Source of the DNA: an uncultured Clostridia bacterium
GTDB taxonomy: Bacteria; Bacillota; Clostridia; Oscillospirales; Acutalibacteraceae
Reading direction: 5' to 3'
Length of the DNA: 64,000 nt
NCBI GenBank assembly: GCA_937876375.1
Contig: CALEHY010000021.1
Span: 15,353 to 79,352, forward strand
In this document: positions 7,371 through 17,286 of the stretch, piece by piece
How the letters are laid out: every line of letters starts with the position of its first letter
How positions within the stretch are numbered: position 1 is the stretch's first letter
Notes under the pieces: model-generated
Seen by the model: the letters and a program-made list of their open reading frames with translations, nothing else
The model's database searches: none
Told to the model about the DNA's origin: nothing
Translations under genes and position numbers: made by a program

Positions 7371-9245
7371 TTGCCAGAAATTAATATATTACCAAAAGAG
7401 GTATATCAGCTTATTGCAGCTGGTGAGGTTGTAGAACGCCCTTCATCTGTTGTTAAAGAAATGATAGAGAATTCTGTTGATGCTGGTGCAAAGAGTATCA
7501 CTGTTGAAATCAAGAACGGTGGCTCAACCTATATCCGTATCACAGATGATGGCTGTGGAATATCAAGGGACCAGGTTCGCAAGGTATTCGTATCACATGC
7601 CACAAGCAAAATCAAGGTGTCCGATGATTTGGATGCTATCGGTACTCTAGGCTTTAGAGGAGAGGCTATGGCTTCTATTTCTGCAGTGTCTAGGGTGGAG
7701 ATGCTAACTCGTGCTATTGGCGAGAATATGGGCACTAGATATGAGATTGCTGGTGGTGAGGAGCTTGATTTGTCCGACGCTGGCTGTCCAGAGGGTACGA
7801 CTATCGTCGTTCGTGATATATTCTTCAATACCCCAGCTCGTATGAAATTTTTAAAGAAGGACGTTACCGAGGGCAACGCTGTTGCTGGTATCGTTGACAG
7901 AATGGCTATCAGCCACCCAGAGATTAGCTTTCGCTTTATTCGTGATGGCAAGCAGACACTCATCACCTCTGGTAATGGCGAGCTAAAGAGTGCTATCTAT
8001 TCTGTCTTTGGCAGAGAATTTTCGGATAGCCTTATTGACGTTGATTACAGCATTGATGGTATGCGTGTCAGCGGTGTGGTAACTAAGCCACATTCATCAC
8101 GCAAGAGCAGAGCTATGCAGTTCTTCTTCATCAATTCTAGACTTGTTAAATCGCAGACAGCCATGGCAGCCTTGGAGCAGGCTTATAGAAACGCTATTAT
8201 GGTTGGTCGTTTTCCTGGTTGTGTGCTAAATATAGAGTGTGACGCTTCGTTTGTTGATGTTAATGTTCATCCAGCGAAGATTGAGGTTCGCTTCGCTAAT
8301 GAAAAGCCGATTTTTGAACTAGTATACTATGCTACAAAATCTGCTATCGAATCTGGCGACACCACAAAGCAAGCACAGTTCACCCAAAAGGCAACAGAGG
8401 TCACCTCATCTGGAAAGCTTGATTTCTTCAAGCGTGATGAAGACACTCCAAAGCAGATACAGTTCAAGCAGGAGAGCAGACCTAGCGACTTTTGGAGAGT
8501 GGAGAGCTCCGTAAAATATGAAAATGATTTGCCAAAGGCTACCGATACTGTTCCACAGCAGGAGCGTATGTCTCGTGATGAGTTCAAGGCTAGCTTTACA
8601 CAAAAGGTTGAGCCTACTGATGAGCCAAAGCCAACGGTAGTGCCAAATCAGACTGCACCAGAGCAGACTGTTGATATCCCAGACTTTAGGATTATCGGTG
8701 AGGCGTTCAAAACATATATTCTGGTAGAGATTGATAACGATATGTTCATCATCGACAAGCACGCTGCACATGAGCGTATGAATTTTGAGCGACTAAAGGC
8801 TAGCACTGTCATTAATTCACAAATTCTATTATCACCAGTCAGCGTTAGATTGTCACCGGACGAATATTCTGCTGTTTGTGACAACATTGAGCTTTATGCC
8901 AAGTGTGGATTTTTGGTAGAGGATTTTGGCAACGAAACTGTTATCGTGCGTGAATGTCCGTCAATGCTTGATGGTGAGGATGTTGCAGATTTGATATATG
9001 AAACAGCTGGCAAGCTGCTTGATGGCAAGACCGATATTACACCAGAGCAGATGGACTGGATATTCCATTCTACCTCTTGTCGTGCTGCTGTTAAGGGTGG
9101 AGATTACACTAGCCCACAGGAGATAGAGCTGTTTGTTAAAAAGCTACTATCTATGCCAAATATTCGCTATTGTCCACATGGTAGACCTGTTATGATAAAA
9201 ATGTCAAAGTATGATATCGAAAAGCAGTTTGGCAGAATTCAGTAA
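7371..9245 (+). CDS. mutL: DNA mismatch repair endonuclease MutL
   Basis: MutL couples mismatch recognition by MutS to strand incision. The N-terminal GHKL ATPase shows E30 and N34 in KEMIENSVDAG, DDGCGI and GFRGEA. The C-terminal domain retains endonuclease motifs: DKHAAHERMNFE (about 461-472, the DQHAx2Ex4E signature with Lys for Gln), SCRAAVKGG and CPHGRP (about 599-604). This is therefore the nicking type found in bacteria without MutH. The start is a TTG at 7371 behind GAGGGTG. A poorly conserved linker covers residues about 330-430. The next gene starts one base after its stop. Confidence 0.96.
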   Translation: MPEINILPKEVYQLIAAGEVVERPSSVVKEMIENSVDAGAKSITVEIKNGGSTYIRITDDGCGISRDQVRKVFVSHATSKIKVSDDLDAIGTLGFRGEAMASISAVSRVEMLTRAIGENMGTRYEIAGGEELDLSDAGCPEGTTIVVRDIFFNTPARMKFLKKDVTEGNAVAGIVDRMAISHPEISFRFIRDGKQTLITSGNGELKSAIYSVFGREFSDSLIDVDYSIDGMRVSGVVTKPHSSRKSRAMQFFFINSRLVKSQTAMAALEQAYRNAIMVGRFPGCVLNIECDASFVDVNVHPAKIEVRFANEKPIFELVYYATKSAIESGDTTKQAQFTQKATEVTSSGKLDFFKRDEDTPKQIQFKQESRPSDFWRVESSVKYENDLPKATDTVPQQERMSRDEFKASFTQKVEPTDEPKPTVVPNQTAPEQTVDIPDFRIIGEAFKTYILVEIDNDMFIIDKHAAHERMNFERLKASTVINSQILLSPVSVRLSPDEYSAVCDNIELYAKCGFLVEDFGNETVIVRECPSMLDGEDVADLIYETAGKLLDGKTDITPEQMDWIFHSTSCRAAVKGGDYTSPQEIELFVKKLLSMPNIRYCPHGRPVMIKMSKYDIEKQFGRIQ

Positions 9246-9246
9246 T

Positions 9247-10164
9247 ATGGAAAAGAAAAAGATAATTTGTATAGTGGGTGCTACAGCGTCTGGCAAAACT
9301 GGTTTGTCTATTGCTCTTGCAAAGCGTATTGGTGGAGAGATTATCTCTGCTGACTCAATGCAGGTGTACAAGGATATGCCTATTGCTACAGCTGTTGCCA
9401 CAGCAGATGAGCAAGATGGTGTGCCTCACTATTTGGTGGAGTTTTTGGATAAGAATGAGTCCTTCTCTGTAGCAGATTTTGTATCCCTTGCTGGAGAGAG
9501 GATTGATGATATTATATCTCGTGGCAGAGTGCCAATCATCGTTGGTGGTACTGGGCTTTTTGTCGACAGCTTGGTAAAGGGCATTACTTTTTCTAGTGTT
9601 GGTGTCGATGATGATCTACGACAAAGACTGAATGAAAAATCGACTGACGAACTTTATGATGAGCTGTTGTCTGTTGATGAGTCTGCTGCCAAGGATATTC
9701 ATAAGAATAACAGAAAGCGTGTTATCAGAGCATTGGAGCTCTACTATGGTGGAGTGACCAAGACAGAGCAGAACGAATGCTCACAGCTTGTTGAGTCGCC
9801 ATACGATGCTCTCTATATCGGTATTAACTACCGTGACAGAAAGAAACTATATGACCGTATCAACCTTCGTGTTGATTTGATGATGGACTCTGGTCTGCTA
9901 GATGAGGCAAGACAGTCCTTGTCAGAGGTTGGTGCTACAGCCAAGCAGGCTATCGGTCATAAGGAGCTTAAGCCATATCTTGATGGTGATATTTCGCTTG
10001 ATGAGGCTGTAGATAATTTAAAGAGAGAAACTCGTCATTATGCCAAGCGTCAGCTCACTTGGTTTAGACGAAATGATAGTATTAATTGGCTGTACAGTGA
10101 TGAGCTTACAGCAAATGAACTGGTCGATAGTGCTGAAAGATTAGCACTAGATTTTGTAAAATAA
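9247..10164 (+). CDS. miaA: tRNA dimethylallyltransferase MiaA
   Basis: MiaA transfers the dimethylallyl group to A37 of tRNA, producing the substrate of MiaB encoded at the head of the operon. The 305-residue protein has a P-loop (GATASGKT, 11-18), the SADSMQVY motif (34-41), GGTGLF near residue 100, and the KQAIGHKE and RHYAKRQLTWFR motifs towards the C-terminus. The ATG at 9247 lies one base after the mutL stop with no clear ribosome site, which suggests translational coupling. A longer in-frame start at 9211 inside mutL lacks homology. Confidence 0.95.
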   Translation: MEKKKIICIVGATASGKTGLSIALAKRIGGEIISADSMQVYKDMPIATAVATADEQDGVPHYLVEFLDKNESFSVADFVSLAGERIDDIISRGRVPIIVGGTGLFVDSLVKGITFSSVGVDDDLRQRLNEKSTDELYDELLSVDESAAKDIHKNNRKRVIRALELYYGGVTKTEQNECSQLVESPYDALYIGINYRDRKKLYDRINLRVDLMMDSGLLDEARQSLSEVGATAKQAIGHKELKPYLDGDISLDEAVDNLKRETRHYAKRQLTWFRRNDSINWLYSDELTANELVDSAERLALDFVK

Positions 10165-10182
10165 TTTTGAAAGGAGCTTTGT

Positions 10183-11409
10183 ATGAAGGGTATTAAGGAC
10201 AAGAATGGCATAGCTATGTTTGTTGTTATCGTGTTAATATTCGTTTATATTGGATATCAGTGCTATACTGTTACTCATATTGGGCTCCAGACACAGACTG
10301 CTGTTACTACCACAGTGTATGAGAGCATTGATGCTCAAGCACTTATCATTCGTGATGAGCACGCTATCGAAAAGAACGGTAGTGCTATCACTGTTCCATC
10401 ACTTAATGATGGAGATAAGATTAACACTGGTGGTACTGTTGCATATACATTTGATTCGTCAGAGAGTGCTAATTCCTATGCTAGATATAACGAGATTATG
10501 GAGCAGCTTGAGTATTACGACTCTCTAGAGTCACAGACTGTTGGACAAGCTGCTAATGTTGAGTCAATCAACAAGCAGATTGATATCAATGTAGACAATT
10601 ATATCCGTTCTTTGTATAACAACGAGAATGTCGATGATGCATCACAGCAGATTAATGGTGCACTTGTTCAGCGTCAGCTCATTATTGGTGAAAAGGTTGA
10701 TTTTTCATCCATTACACAGGAGCTTCGCAAGGAGGCTGAGTCGTATGCCTCTGCTACAAAAACAGCAGGCTTCGTCACTACTGACAAGTCTGGTGTATTC
10801 TCTAGCTACACTGATGGATATGAGAATATCGTGCCTTATGACAAGGCTTGTGACCAGACTATTGATAGTATTAAAGAGGCTATTGGCAAGGTTGACAAAT
10901 CTGCTGACAAAAAAACTAATAATATCGGAAAACTGATTACTAGCTACAACTGGTATATCGAGATGGTAGTTCCTGCAGAAAAGGTCGTTAGCCTTTCTAA
11001 TGGTGAGTATGTTGCCATTTCGCTAAAGAACAATGGTGCTAGAACACTTAATGCAAAGATTGTTGACGGTGCAGAGCCTGATATGGGCGTTAAGGAAACA
11101 TTGTTGGTACTTCAGTGCAATGATATGAATGCTGATTTGGCGTCACTTCGTGTGGAGCAGATAGAGATTAGGTGCAAGAAATATGAGGGTGTCAAGGTCC
11201 CTATGGAAGCATTGCATGTAGTCGATGGCAAGAAGGGTGTGTTCGCCCTTATCTCTAGCCAGGTTAGATTTAGAACAGCAGACGTTATCTATTCTGATGA
11301 TGATTGGGTGCTGCTGTCATATGATAAGGAGTCAAAGGACGGTATCCGTCTTTATGATAAAATAATTATTCAAGGAAAGGATTTAGAGGATGGAAAGGTT
11401 TATACCTGA
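10183..11409 (+). CDS. HlyD-like single-span membrane protein of the division operon
   Basis: A 408-residue protein has one N-terminal membrane segment (about residues 11-30) and a long extracytoplasmic part. After the anchor comes a beta-rich stretch (about 45-90), then a helical region with possible coiled coil (90-200) and a second beta-rich half. This arrangement resembles HlyD/RND membrane-fusion adaptors. No transporter partner is nearby. It sits just before yggS and sepF, and its last 20 bases overlap yggS, so it is co-translated with cell-division genes. A role in envelope or divisome assembly is inferred from position only. The ribosome site is AAAGGAG. Confidence 0.65.
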   Translation: MKGIKDKNGIAMFVVIVLIFVYIGYQCYTVTHIGLQTQTAVTTTVYESIDAQALIIRDEHAIEKNGSAITVPSLNDGDKINTGGTVAYTFDSSESANSYARYNEIMEQLEYYDSLESQTVGQAANVESINKQIDINVDNYIRSLYNNENVDDASQQINGALVQRQLIIGEKVDFSSITQELRKEAESYASATKTAGFVTTDKSGVFSSYTDGYENIVPYDKACDQTIDSIKEAIGKVDKSADKKTNNIGKLITSYNWYIEMVVPAEKVVSLSNGEYVAISLKNNGARTLNAKIVDGAEPDMGVKETLLVLQCNDMNADLASLRVEQIEIRCKKYEGVKVPMEALHVVDGKKGVFALISSQVRFRTADVIYSDDDWVLLSYDKESKDGIRLYDKIIIQGKDLEDGKVYT

Positions 11410-12118
11410 TGAACAGCGTATTAAATCCACTATTGATAACTACAAGAGGATAAAGGCTGACGTTGAGGAGACTGCTATAAAGGCTGGCAGAGACCCTAGA
11501 GACGTTCGACTAATGTGTGTTACAAAAACTGTGGAAGCAGAGTATATAAATCCTGTTCTTGATTTAGGTGCCGATTTGATCGGTGAAAACAGAGTGCAGG
11601 AATATATGGGCAAGAAGGATGCTCTCCACTTGGACGGAGTAGAGAAGCATATTATTGGTCATCTGCAGACTAACAAGGTAAAGTATATCGCTGGTGAGGT
11701 TGATATGATTGAGTCGGTCGACTCCATCAAGCTTGCCAAGGAGATATCCAAGGAGTCCAAAAAGCACGACACTACTACTAATGTATTGGTAGAGGTCAAT
11801 GTCGGCAAGGAGGACTCAAAGAGTGGTATATATATCGAGTCACTTGAGGAGCTTTTGTGTGAGATATCCGAGCTCGATAATATCAAAGTAAAGGGCCTTA
11901 TGACCATACCACCAATTTGCGACTCTGACACAGAGGTCAGAAAGTATTTTGAAACTATGCACAACAAGTTTTTGGACATAGCGTCAAAGAAGATTGACAA
12001 TATTGATATGGAAATTCTTTCTATGGGAATGAGTGGCGACTATGAGGCTGCTATTCTCGAGGGTTCAAATATAGTAAGAGTTGGCTCTGCAATATTCGGA
12101 GCAAGAAAATATTTTTAG
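11390..12118 (+). CDS. YggS/YlmE family PLP-binding protein
   Basis: This family binds pyridoxal 5'-phosphate in a TIM-barrel fold and keeps vitamin B6 and amino acid pools balanced; no catalytic activity is established. The 242-residue length and motifs match: the PLP lysine in CVTKTV (about residue 45), GENRVQEY, HIIGHLQTNK, GLMTIPP and LSMGMSGDYEAAI near the end. It overlaps the HlyD-like gene by 20 bp and is followed 15 bp later by sepF, the same order as ylmE-sepF in Bacillus. The start codon ATG follows AAAGGATTTAGAGG. Confidence 0.92.
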   Translation: MERFIPDEQRIKSTIDNYKRIKADVEETAIKAGRDPRDVRLMCVTKTVEAEYINPVLDLGADLIGENRVQEYMGKKDALHLDGVEKHIIGHLQTNKVKYIAGEVDMIESVDSIKLAKEISKESKKHDTTTNVLVEVNVGKEDSKSGIYIESLEELLCEISELDNIKVKGLMTIPPICDSDTEVRKYFETMHNKFLDIASKKIDNIDMEILSMGMSGDYEAAILEGSNIVRVGSAIFGARKYF

Positions 12119-12133
12119 AGAAGGGGAACTAAT

Positions 12134-12616
12134 ATGGGATTTTTTGATAAGGTAAAGGAAATTATCACTGACACAGATGATGGATTTGATGATTACTATG
12201 ATGATGCTGATGATTTTGATCCAGGTATAGCAAAGCCTGATCGTCCATCATTCACTACTCCTAGCTATGACCGTGAGGAGGTTAGGGAAAGACCTGTTCG
12301 TAGACAAAAGAGCGACAAGGTTGTAAACATTCACACAACAGCACAGCTACAGGTTGTACTCGTTAAGCCAGAGCGCTATGAGGAGGCTGCTGCTATTGCT
12401 GATAATCTTAACGAAAAGCGTACTGTAGTTCTCAATCTTGAGAGCACGAACCGTGATATCGCAAGACGACTACTTGATTTCTTGTCAGGTGTTGCATATG
12501 CCAACAACGGACAGATTAAGCGTGTTGCAAACTCAACATATATCATCACTCCATACAATGTTGACGTTATGGGTGATCTTATCGATGAGCTTGAGAGCAA
12601 CGGTATGTTTATTTAA
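12134..12616 (+). CDS. sepF: cell division protein SepF
   Basis: SepF anchors FtsZ filaments to the membrane and aligns them during septation in Gram-positives. The 160-residue protein starts with a short amphipathic membrane-targeting helix (MGFFDKVKEII), then a flexible acidic Asp/Tyr-rich linker (about 15-60). The globular SepF domain follows (about 68-155), with the typical VVNLE, RRLLDFLSG and YIITP segments. It lies between yggS and the divIVA-like gene. The usual intervening ylmG and ylmH genes are absent. The ribosome site is GAGAAGGGG. Confidence 0.95.
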   Translation: MGFFDKVKEIITDTDDGFDDYYDDADDFDPGIAKPDRPSFTTPSYDREEVRERPVRRQKSDKVVNIHTTAQLQVVLVKPERYEEAAAIADNLNEKRTVVLNLESTNRDIARRLLDFLSGVAYANNGQIKRVANSTYIITPYNVDVMGDLIDELESNGMFI

Positions 12617-12636
12617 TGATATAGGAGGATACATAT

Positions 12637-13896
12637 ATGATCAGTTCAAAGGACCTAAAGGATAAGGAATTTACACTTGTACCTAATGGCTATGATGCAG
12701 AAGAGGTAAACTTCATCTTGTCAGAGGCAGCAAACACTATCGATGCTTTCACAGCAGAAAGCGACAACCTATATCACAAGCTAGAGGTTCTAGCTGCAAA
12801 GGTAGAGGAATATCGTGAGGATGAGGACTCTATCAAGGCTACACTTATCACAGCACAAAAAATGGCTGATAAGATAAAGAAGGAGTCTAGCGAGGCATCT
12901 GCATTGCTACTTTCTACTAGCGAGCAGACAGCAAAGGAGACACTTGATTCTGCTAATGAGGAGGCAGACAAGATTATCACCACAGCTAGAGAATTTTCAT
13001 CAAATCTTATTGCAGAAAAGACAGAGGAAGCAAATGCTATTGTGTCTGATGCACAGGCAAAGGCTAACGAAGCTATCAATTCTGCAAAGATTGTTGCACA
13101 GAATATCCTTGATCAAGCAAAGGAGATTTCAGATGACCTTATTGCTAAATCAAAGGCAGAGAAAGAGGCTTATGATATCCTTATTGCTACTGTTAAGGAC
13201 GATGCAAAAGCATTCGTTGACAAACTAGTAGACCTATATGCAGAGCAGCTTGACAGCCTTAAGGGTGCAAATTTTGATATCGCTTCTGACGAAGCTGTAG
13301 CTGATGAGGAGCAGATTGATTCACTAGAGGGTGATATCGATTCTCTTATCAGTGAGATTAGCGAAATGGCAGAGGCTATTCCAGTTGAGATAGTTGTTGA
13401 CGAGGATGACGACGAGGCTAATGAGGAGCCAGCTCCACAGCCAACAGTCGATGATTCCGAGATAGTAATCAATATTCCAGAGACTACTGATGAAGATGTA
13501 GAGGAGGAAGAGACTGAAGAGCAGTTCAGCCTTGACGAGACACCTATCGAGGAGACTGATATTGTTAATGAAGAGCCTGTTGATGAGGTAGAGGAGATTG
13601 TTGAGGAAGAAGACCCAGCAGACCCTATGGAAGCTGTTGCTGCTTTTTCAAAAACAGTTCTCACTCCAGTTGAGCCATCTGATGAGCCATATATCCCAGT
13701 TATCGAGGAAGAGCCAGTTCTAGAGGAGGGTTCACTATTCGATGATGAGAATGCACTACCTTTTGAGACATATTTTAATGTTAAGACAGAGGATGCACAT
13801 TCCGACCCATCACAGACAATCTCACTTGTTCCACCAGAGGATGACGATGATGAGGACGATACAAGATTCAAGGGCTTTTTCAAAAAGAAGAAGTAA
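12637..13896 (+). CDS. DivIVA-domain coiled-coil protein with long acidic tail
   Basis: The N-terminal 60 residues match a DivIVA domain (DLKDKEFTLVPNGYDAEEVN), which senses membrane curvature and marks poles and septa. A long coiled coil follows (about 45-215), rich in Ala, Glu and Lys. Residues about 215-405 are strongly acidic and low in complexity, and the protein ends in a basic FKGFFKKKK cap. At 419 residues it is well over twice the length of Bacillus DivIVA, because of the tail. Position between sepF and ileS is that of divIVA. The charged tail could recruit partners, but no motif proves this. Confidence 0.85.
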   Translation: MISSKDLKDKEFTLVPNGYDAEEVNFILSEAANTIDAFTAESDNLYHKLEVLAAKVEEYREDEDSIKATLITAQKMADKIKKESSEASALLLSTSEQTAKETLDSANEEADKIITTAREFSSNLIAEKTEEANAIVSDAQAKANEAINSAKIVAQNILDQAKEISDDLIAKSKAEKEAYDILIATVKDDAKAFVDKLVDLYAEQLDSLKGANFDIASDEAVADEEQIDSLEGDIDSLISEISEMAEAIPVEIVVDEDDDEANEEPAPQPTVDDSEIVINIPETTDEDVEEEETEEQFSLDETPIEETDIVNEEPVDEVEEIVEEEDPADPMEAVAAFSKTVLTPVEPSDEPYIPVIEEEPVLEEGSLFDDENALPFETYFNVKTEDAHSDPSQTISLVPPEDDDDEDDTRFKGFFKKKK

Positions 13897-13944
13897 TTAA
13901 TTGATAATTCAATTTACATATATTTTAGTAAGGAGCAAAGATAA

Positions 13945-16740
13945 ATGGATTATAATGAGACACTAAATTTACCAAAGACCGAATTTCCTATGCGAGCTGG
14001 TCTACCACAGAGAGAGCCAGAGTTTTTAAAGACATGGGAAAAGCGCAAGCAGTATAACGCACTTATGGAGCATAACGAGGGCAAGCCATTGTTCGTTCTA
14101 CACGATGGACCACCTTATGCTAATGGCGATATTCATATCGGTCATGCACTAAACAAGACACTTAAGGACTTTATCGTTCGTTACAAGAATATGACTGGCT
14201 TCAAGGCACCATATGTACCAGGTTGGGATACTCACGGTCTACCAACAGAGCTTGCTGCTCGTAAAAAGGCTGGTATCACAGCAGAGTCAAATATTTCTGA
14301 TTTGGAGCTACGCCAGATTTGTCGTGACACAGCTCTTGGATTTGTTGACATTCAGCGTGAAAGCTTTAAGCGTATGGGCGTTATCGGTGAGTGGGATCAC
14401 CCATATATCACTCTACAGAAGGAATTTGAGCAGGAGCAGATTAAGGTATTTGCTTCTATGGCATCAAAGGGCTATATCTACAAGGGTCTAAAGCCAGTTT
14501 ATTGGTGTGCTGATTGTAACACAGCGCTTGCTGAGGCAGAGATTGAGTATGCCGAGGACCCATGTCATTCAATCTATGTTAAGTTCAAGGTTACTGATGA
14601 TATGGGCAAGCTTGCTGCTCTTGGTGCAGACCTTGACAAGACATATTTCGTTATTTGGACAACTACTACTTGGACACTACCAGCTAACGTTGCTATCTGT
14701 GTTGGTCCTAACTATGAGTACTCTATCCTAAAGGCAAATGGCGAGTTCTATGTTATGGCTACAGACCTAGCACCAGTTGCTATGGCTGACGCTGGTATTA
14801 CTGATTACGAGGTTGTTGGTATCATCCGTGGTGATGAGCTTGAGTATATGAAGACAGCTCATCCATTCATCGATAGAACTTCACTAGTTATCGTTGGTGA
14901 CCATGTAACACTTGAGAGTGGTACTGGTTGTGTACACACTGCTCCTGGTCACGGTGTTGATGACTTTATCGTTTGTAAGAAATATAAGGAAATTCCTATC
15001 GTCGTTCCTGTTGATGACAAGGGTGTTCTTACAGAGGAGGCTGGTCAGTTTGCTGGTCTATCTACTGATGATGCAAACAAGCCTATCGCAGAGCATCTTG
15101 AGAGCATTGGTGCTCTATTCGCTCTAAAGAAGATTAAGCACCAGTATCCACATTGCTGGAGATGTCACAAGCCTATTATTTTCCGTGCTACTAGCCAGTG
15201 GTTCTGCTCTGTTGATGATTTTAAGGACGCAGCAGTTAAGGCAGCAGAGGACGTTAAGTGGTTCCCAGAGTGGGGTAAGGATAGACTACAGTCAATGGTT
15301 GTTGAGAGAGCCGATTGGTGTATCTCTCGTCAGAGAAAATGGGGTGTGCCTATCCCAGTAGTATATTGTAAGGATTGTGGCAAGGAGATTATCGACGACG
15401 CTGTAATGCAGAAAATTTCTGATATCTTTGGCGAAGAGGGCTCTGATGCTTGGTATGCTCACGATGCAGAGTATTTCCTACCTGATGGCTTCAAGTGTCC
15501 ACATTGTGGTGAGGCAAAGGGCTTCGACAAGGAGTCTGACATTATGGACGTATGGTTCGACTCTGGCTCATCTTGGGCTGCTGTTTGTAAGAACAGAGAT
15601 TATCTTGCTGCTCCAGCAGACGTTTATCTTGAGGGTGCTGACCAGTATCGTGGTTGGTTCCAGTCATCAATTTTGACCTCTGTTGCTGGTGGCAATGGCG
15701 CTCCATACAAGGAGATTATCACTCATGGCTGGACTGTTGATGGTGAGGGCAGAAAAATGTCCAAGTCACTCGGCAATGGTATCGCTCCACAGGACGTTAT
15801 GAACAAGTACGGTGCTGATATCCTTCGTCTATGGGTTGCATCTGCTGACTACCATGCTGATATTCATATTTCACAGGATATCCTAAAGCAGATTTCTGAT
15901 AACTATCGTAAGATTAGAAATACAGCTAGATATTGCTTAGGTAACCTATACGACTTTAACCCAGATACTGATATGGTACCTAACGAGGAGCTTGAAGAGC
16001 TAGATAAGTATGCTCTTATGAAGCTTGATGAGGTGCTTGCTGTGGCTCGTAAGGGCTATGATGAGTACGAGTATCATACAACAGCGCACGCACTACACAA
16101 TTTCTGCGTTGTTGATATGAGTAATTTCTACTTTGACGTACTAAAGAACAGACTTTATACCTCTGCTCCTAACTCAAAGTCAAGAAAGGCTGCACAGACA
16201 GTTCTGTATAAGGTGCTTGACGCTCTTACTCTTGTTCTTACTCCAATTCTTGCATTCACTTGTGACGAGATTTGGCAGGAGATGAAACATGATTCATCAA
16301 AGAACACAGAGTCACCACTATTCAACGATATCCCAACAGCTGATTATATCGATGCTGATGAGTCATTCATCGCAAAGTGGGATAGAATTCATGAGATTAG
16401 AACTGACGTTCAAAAGGCTCTTGAGGTAGCTCGTTCAAGCAAGATTATCGGTAAGCCACTTGAGGCAAAGGTAACATTGTTCGCTGATGGTGAGCTTGCA
16501 GAGTTCTTAAATGAGAATGTTTCTGCTCTACCTGAAATCTTCATCACCTCTGCAGTAGAGGTTGCTGCTGGTGAGGGTGAGGTAAAGGGTGACGTTGCAG
16601 GTCTATCCATCACTGTATCAAAGGCTGATGGCGAAAAGTGCGAGCGTTGCTGGAAGTTCTCAACAACAGTGGGCACTTGTGCAGAGCACCCAACACTTTG
16701 CAAGGAGTGTGCAGACGCTCTTGCAGAAATCTTAAAGTAA
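13945..16740 (+). CDS. ileS: isoleucyl-tRNA synthetase
   Basis: IleRS charges tRNA-Ile and edits misactivated valine. The 931-residue protein contains the class I signatures HIGH (64-67, in [10 protein letters not shown]) and KMSKS (about 603-607). The CP1 editing domain carries [10 protein letters not shown] and [11 protein letters not shown]. The C-terminal zinc-binding region has CERCW followed by two further Cys pairs near the end, typical of the bacterial mupirocin-sensitive type. There is no room for a T-box leader: the gap to divIVA is 48 bp. The ribosome site is AAGGAGCAAAG. Confidence 0.97.
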   Translation: MDYNETLNLPKTEFPMRAGLPQREPEFLKTWEKRKQYNALMEHNEGKPLFVLHDGPPYANGDIHIGHALNKTLKDFIVRYKNMTGFKAPYVPGWDTHGLPTELAARKKAGITAESNISDLELRQICRDTALGFVDIQRESFKRMGVIGEWDHPYITLQKEFEQEQIKVFASMASKGYIYKGLKPVYWCADCNTALAEAEIEYAEDPCHSIYVKFKVTDDMGKLAALGADLDKTYFVIWTTTTWTLPANVAICVGPNYEYSILKANGEFYVMATDLAPVAMADAGITDYEVVGIIRGDELEYMKTAHPFIDRTSLVIVGDHVTLESGTGCVHTAPGHGVDDFIVCKKYKEIPIVVPVDDKGVLTEEAGQFAGLSTDDANKPIAEHLESIGALFALKKIKHQYPHCWRCHKPIIFRATSQWFCSVDDFKDAAVKAAEDVKWFPEWGKDRLQSMVVERADWCISRQRKWGVPIPVVYCKDCGKEIIDDAVMQKISDIFGEEGSDAWYAHDAEYFLPDGFKCPHCGEAKGFDKESDIMDVWFDSGSSWAAVCKNRDYLAAPADVYLEGADQYRGWFQSSILTSVAGGNGAPYKEIITHGWTVDGEGRKMSKSLGNGIAPQDVMNKYGADILRLWVASADYHADIHISQDILKQISDNYRKIRNTARYCLGNLYDFNPDTDMVPNEELEELDKYALMKLDEVLAVARKGYDEYEYHTTAHALHNFCVVDMSNFYFDVLKNRLYTSAPNSKSRKAAQTVLYKVLDALTLVLTPILAFTCDEIWQEMKHDSSKNTESPLFNDIPTADYIDADESFIAKWDRIHEIRTDVQKALEVARSSKIIGKPLEAKVTLFADGELAEFLNENVSALPEIFITSAVEVAAGEGEVKGDVAGLSITVSKADGEKCERCWKFSTTVGTCAEHPTLCKECADALAEILK

Positions 16741-16751
16741 AATGACAAAAC

Positions 16752-16778
16752 GCCGAGGCTACATTTTGTGGTCTCGGC
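16752..16778. other. hairpin between ileS and lspA
   Basis: A 12-bp stem (GCCGAG at the base, with wobble pairs above) closes on a TTT loop just before the lspA ribosome site. No T-run follows on the plus strand, so it is more likely an mRNA-stability or processing structure than a terminator. Confidence 0.45.
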
Positions 16779-16791
16779 ATTAAGGATAATT

Positions 16792-17286
16792 ATGCACAGA
16801 AAAAAACATATCTCTTGTTCAGTAATGATTGCGTTAATCATTATTTTTGACCAGATAACTAAATATTTTGCTAGTGCAAAGCTTGGCGATGGACATATTG
16901 CAAGGCTTATTCCTCATATTGCCCAGTTACATTATGCAGAGAATACTGGTATGGCGTTCTCTATGTTCTCTGGTGCTAGATGGGTTTTTGTGGCATTGAC
17001 TGTCGTTGTCTGTGTCGGTGTGCTGTATTATCTTTTTTCTAACAGATGCAAGAGCCTATGGCTGTATTGGAGCCTTGGCGTCATTGTGTCCGGTGGTATA
17101 GGCAATCTTATCGACAGAGCGCTTTATGGCTATGTTGTTGATTTTATTGAGCCTATATTTGTTGATTTTGCGATATTTAATATCGCTGATTGCGCTGTAA
17201 CTCTTGGTGCGATAGTGCTGATTGGATATCTTGTTGTTGATATCTTTGTCACAGCAAAGAAGGAAAAGGGTGAGAATAATGGCTGA
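16792..17286 (+). CDS. lspA: signal peptidase II (prolipoprotein peptidase)
   Basis: LspA cleaves lipoprotein signal peptides within the membrane after diacylglyceryl transfer; this window encodes at least two lipoprotein substrates. The 164-residue protein has four membrane segments. The catalytic aspartates are D108 in GNLIDRALYG and D133 in FNIADCAVT, and the NTGMAFS motif is present. ATG 16792 is chosen because AAGGA lies 5 nt upstream; a longer frame from 16768 would start inside the preceding hairpin region. It overlaps the rluD-like gene by 8 bp. Confidence 0.95.
   Translation: MHRKKHISCSVMIALIIIFDQITKYFASAKLGDGHIARLIPHIAQLHYAENTGMAFSMFSGARWVFVALTVVVCVGVLYYLFSNRCKSLWLYWSLGVIVSGGIGNLIDRALYGYVVDFIEPIFVDFAIFNIADCAVTLGAIVLIGYLVVDIFVTAKKEKGENNG

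Noticed and set aside
13170..13883. Serine-rich 237-residue minus-strand frame
   Set aside because: It is the antisense shadow of the acidic tail of the DivIVA-like protein.
13897..13944. T-box leader before ileS
   Set aside because: The gap is only 48 bp and has no specifier or antiterminator structure.
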